NCBI GenBank assembly: GCA_026386995.1
Contig: JAPLMO010000314.1
Location: 1 to 13,780 of the forward strand
Reading direction: 5' to 3'
Length of the DNA stretch: 13,780 bases
Source: Planctomycetota bacterium
Lineage (GTDB): Bacteria; Planctomycetota; Phycisphaerae; FEN-1346
Shown here: in pieces, positions 12,971-13,780 of the stretch
How the letters are laid out: each line of letters starts with the position of its first letter
Position numbering within the stretch: the first letter of the stretch is position 1
Made by a program: the position numbers and the translations under genes
Notes under the pieces: generated by a model
What the model saw: the letters and a program-made list of their open reading frames with translations, nothing else
Databases searched by the model: none
What the model was told of the DNA's origin: nothing

Positions 12971-13780
12971 TTACGGTTCCAGGTCCAGCGCGACGACGGT
13001 GACGTCGTCGGCCAGGTGGTCGCCGCCGGTGGCGGCCCGGACGCTGTCGAAGACCGAATCCAGCAGGGCCTCGATGGGCAGAAGCGCCGAGGACCGGATC
13101 ACCTCCAGCAACTTTTCCGGCTCGGCCCGCCGGCCCGGTTCGACCCGCTCGGCGCCGTCGGTGTAGAGGATCAGCCGGTCGCCGGGGGCCAGGCGCCGCT
13201 CGTATGCCTCGAACGTGGCGTCGGCGAAGATGCCCAAGAGCGGCCCGTCGCCGTCCAGCATCTCCAGCGAGCCGGTCGGCCCGAGAAGGACCGGCTTGGG
13301 ATGCCCGGCGCGGGCGTACAGGCAACTGCGGGCTTCCTCGTCGTAGATGCCGTAAATCATGGTGATGAACGGCGTGTCCTGGAGTTGGGCCGACAATAGG
13401 TCCGCGTTCAGCAGGGCCAGGGATTCCTGCGGCGGAATGAGTTCGTAGTGCTTGCCCTCGATCCGCTTGGTCTGAAGGCTCTTCTTGACAAAGACCGTCA
13501 GCAGGGCCGCCGGAATGCCGTGACCGACGGCGTCGGCGATGTAGAACCCCACGTGCCGCTCGTCCAGGCGGAACACATCGTAGAAATCCCCCGCGACCCA
13601 CGCGGCGGGCTCGAGGCGTGCGGCAAACCGGGCGCCGCTCACGTCCGGCATGCGCCGCGGCAGAAAGTCCATCTGCAGGCGCTGGGCCAGGCGCAGTTGC
13701 TCGTCCAGGTGGCGCGTATGCTCGCGCAGACGCCGGATGGCCGCCCCGGCCGACCGCTTGGCCGACACGAGGGTCGCCAG
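12971..13780 (-). CDS. SpoIIE/RsbU-type PP2C phosphatase (5' end outside window)
   Basis: This is the C-terminal PP2C serine/threonine phosphatase module that typically acts on anti-anti-sigma factors in partner-switching. Counting from a GTG at 13768, the metal-binding acidic residues are in place: VAGDFYD (D61), IADAVGHGIPAALL (D79), LYTDGAERVE (D204) and HLADDVTVVALD (D254, D255). A charged helix, REHTRHLDEQLRLAQRLQMD (15-34), precedes it, as in the linkers that join this module to a sensor or response-regulator domain. The frame stays open to base 13780, reading LATL before the GTG, so the gene almost certainly begins beyond the edge and the GTG is internal. The TAA stop is at 12973-12971. 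Its sensor domain and target antagonist are not visible. It is convergent with the PQQ-like gene. Confidence 0.88.
   Translation of the reverse strand: MATLVSAKRSAGAAIRRLREHTRHLDEQLRLAQRLQMDFLPRRMPDVSGARFAARLEPAAWVAGDFYDVFRLDERHVGFYIADAVGHGIPAALLTVFVKKSLQTKRIEGKHYELIPPQESLALLNADLLSAQLQDTPFITMIYGIYDEEARSCLYARAGHPKPVLLGPTGSLEMLDGDGPLLGIFADATFEAYERRLAPGDRLILYTDGAERVEPGRRAEPEKLLEVIRSSALLPIEALLDSVFDSVRAATGGDHLADDVTVVALDLEP

Noticed and set aside
11711..13755. 17-nt match GGCCGCCCCGGCCGACC at 11711 and 13739
   Set aside because: It is a low-complexity GC string, one copy is inside the phosphatase coding region, and no flanking similarity exists.

Overview
The window looks like chromosomal DNA of a high-GC bacterium, most likely a planctomycete (Planctomycetota, possibly Phycisphaerae or a relative). 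This is inferred from the protein mix: a secreted FAD-oxidoreductase-like protein, a DUF4091-type secreted protein with a carbohydrate-binding-like N-terminus, a PQQ-propeller-like protein, long TPR and SpoIIE-type signalling proteins, and intergenic DNA rich in palindromic elements. I see no tRNA, rRNA, CRISPR array, transposase, integrase or known defence system.

Layout. Bases 1-655 (minus) hold the 5' part of a secreted FAD-oxidoreductase-like gene that runs off the left edge. A pair of inverted, matching GC hairpins (699-837) separates it from rodA (864-2459, minus), whose product carries an insert of about 150 residues in an extracytoplasmic loop. The rodA upstream region (2460-2688) contains a 76-bp palindrome inside a 15-bp direct repeat, then a good promoter (TTGTGG-16-TATAAT) pointing right. 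From it runs a probable four-gene operon on the plus strand: a lipoprotein (2689-3507), a 570-residue TPR protein (3518-5230), a secreted DUF4091-like protein (5258-8083) and an Nramp metal transporter fused to a UspA domain (8080-9969). Gene gaps are 10 nt, 27 nt and a 4-nt overlap, each with a clear Shine-Dalgarno site.

A nested palindrome (9971-10131) closes that block. A nucleoside-type MFS transporter (10249-11562) follows, then two more palindromes (11584-11679), then a gene of clearly lower GC for a PQQ-like propeller protein (11794-12837). A convergent SpoIIE/PP2C phosphatase gene (12971 to the right edge, minus) ends the window.

How the genes work together is only partly readable. 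rodA serves cell-wall elongation. The four-gene block mixes envelope or secreted proteins with metal uptake and stress sensing, and no single pathway is evident. The most distinctive signal is the density of unrelated palindromic elements: six structures in about 13.8 kb, one of them inserted in frame within a coding sequence, plus a matched hairpin pair with a compensatory base change. No new multi-gene system is evident; the main leads are the repeat families, the RodA insert and the degenerate FAD-binding site.
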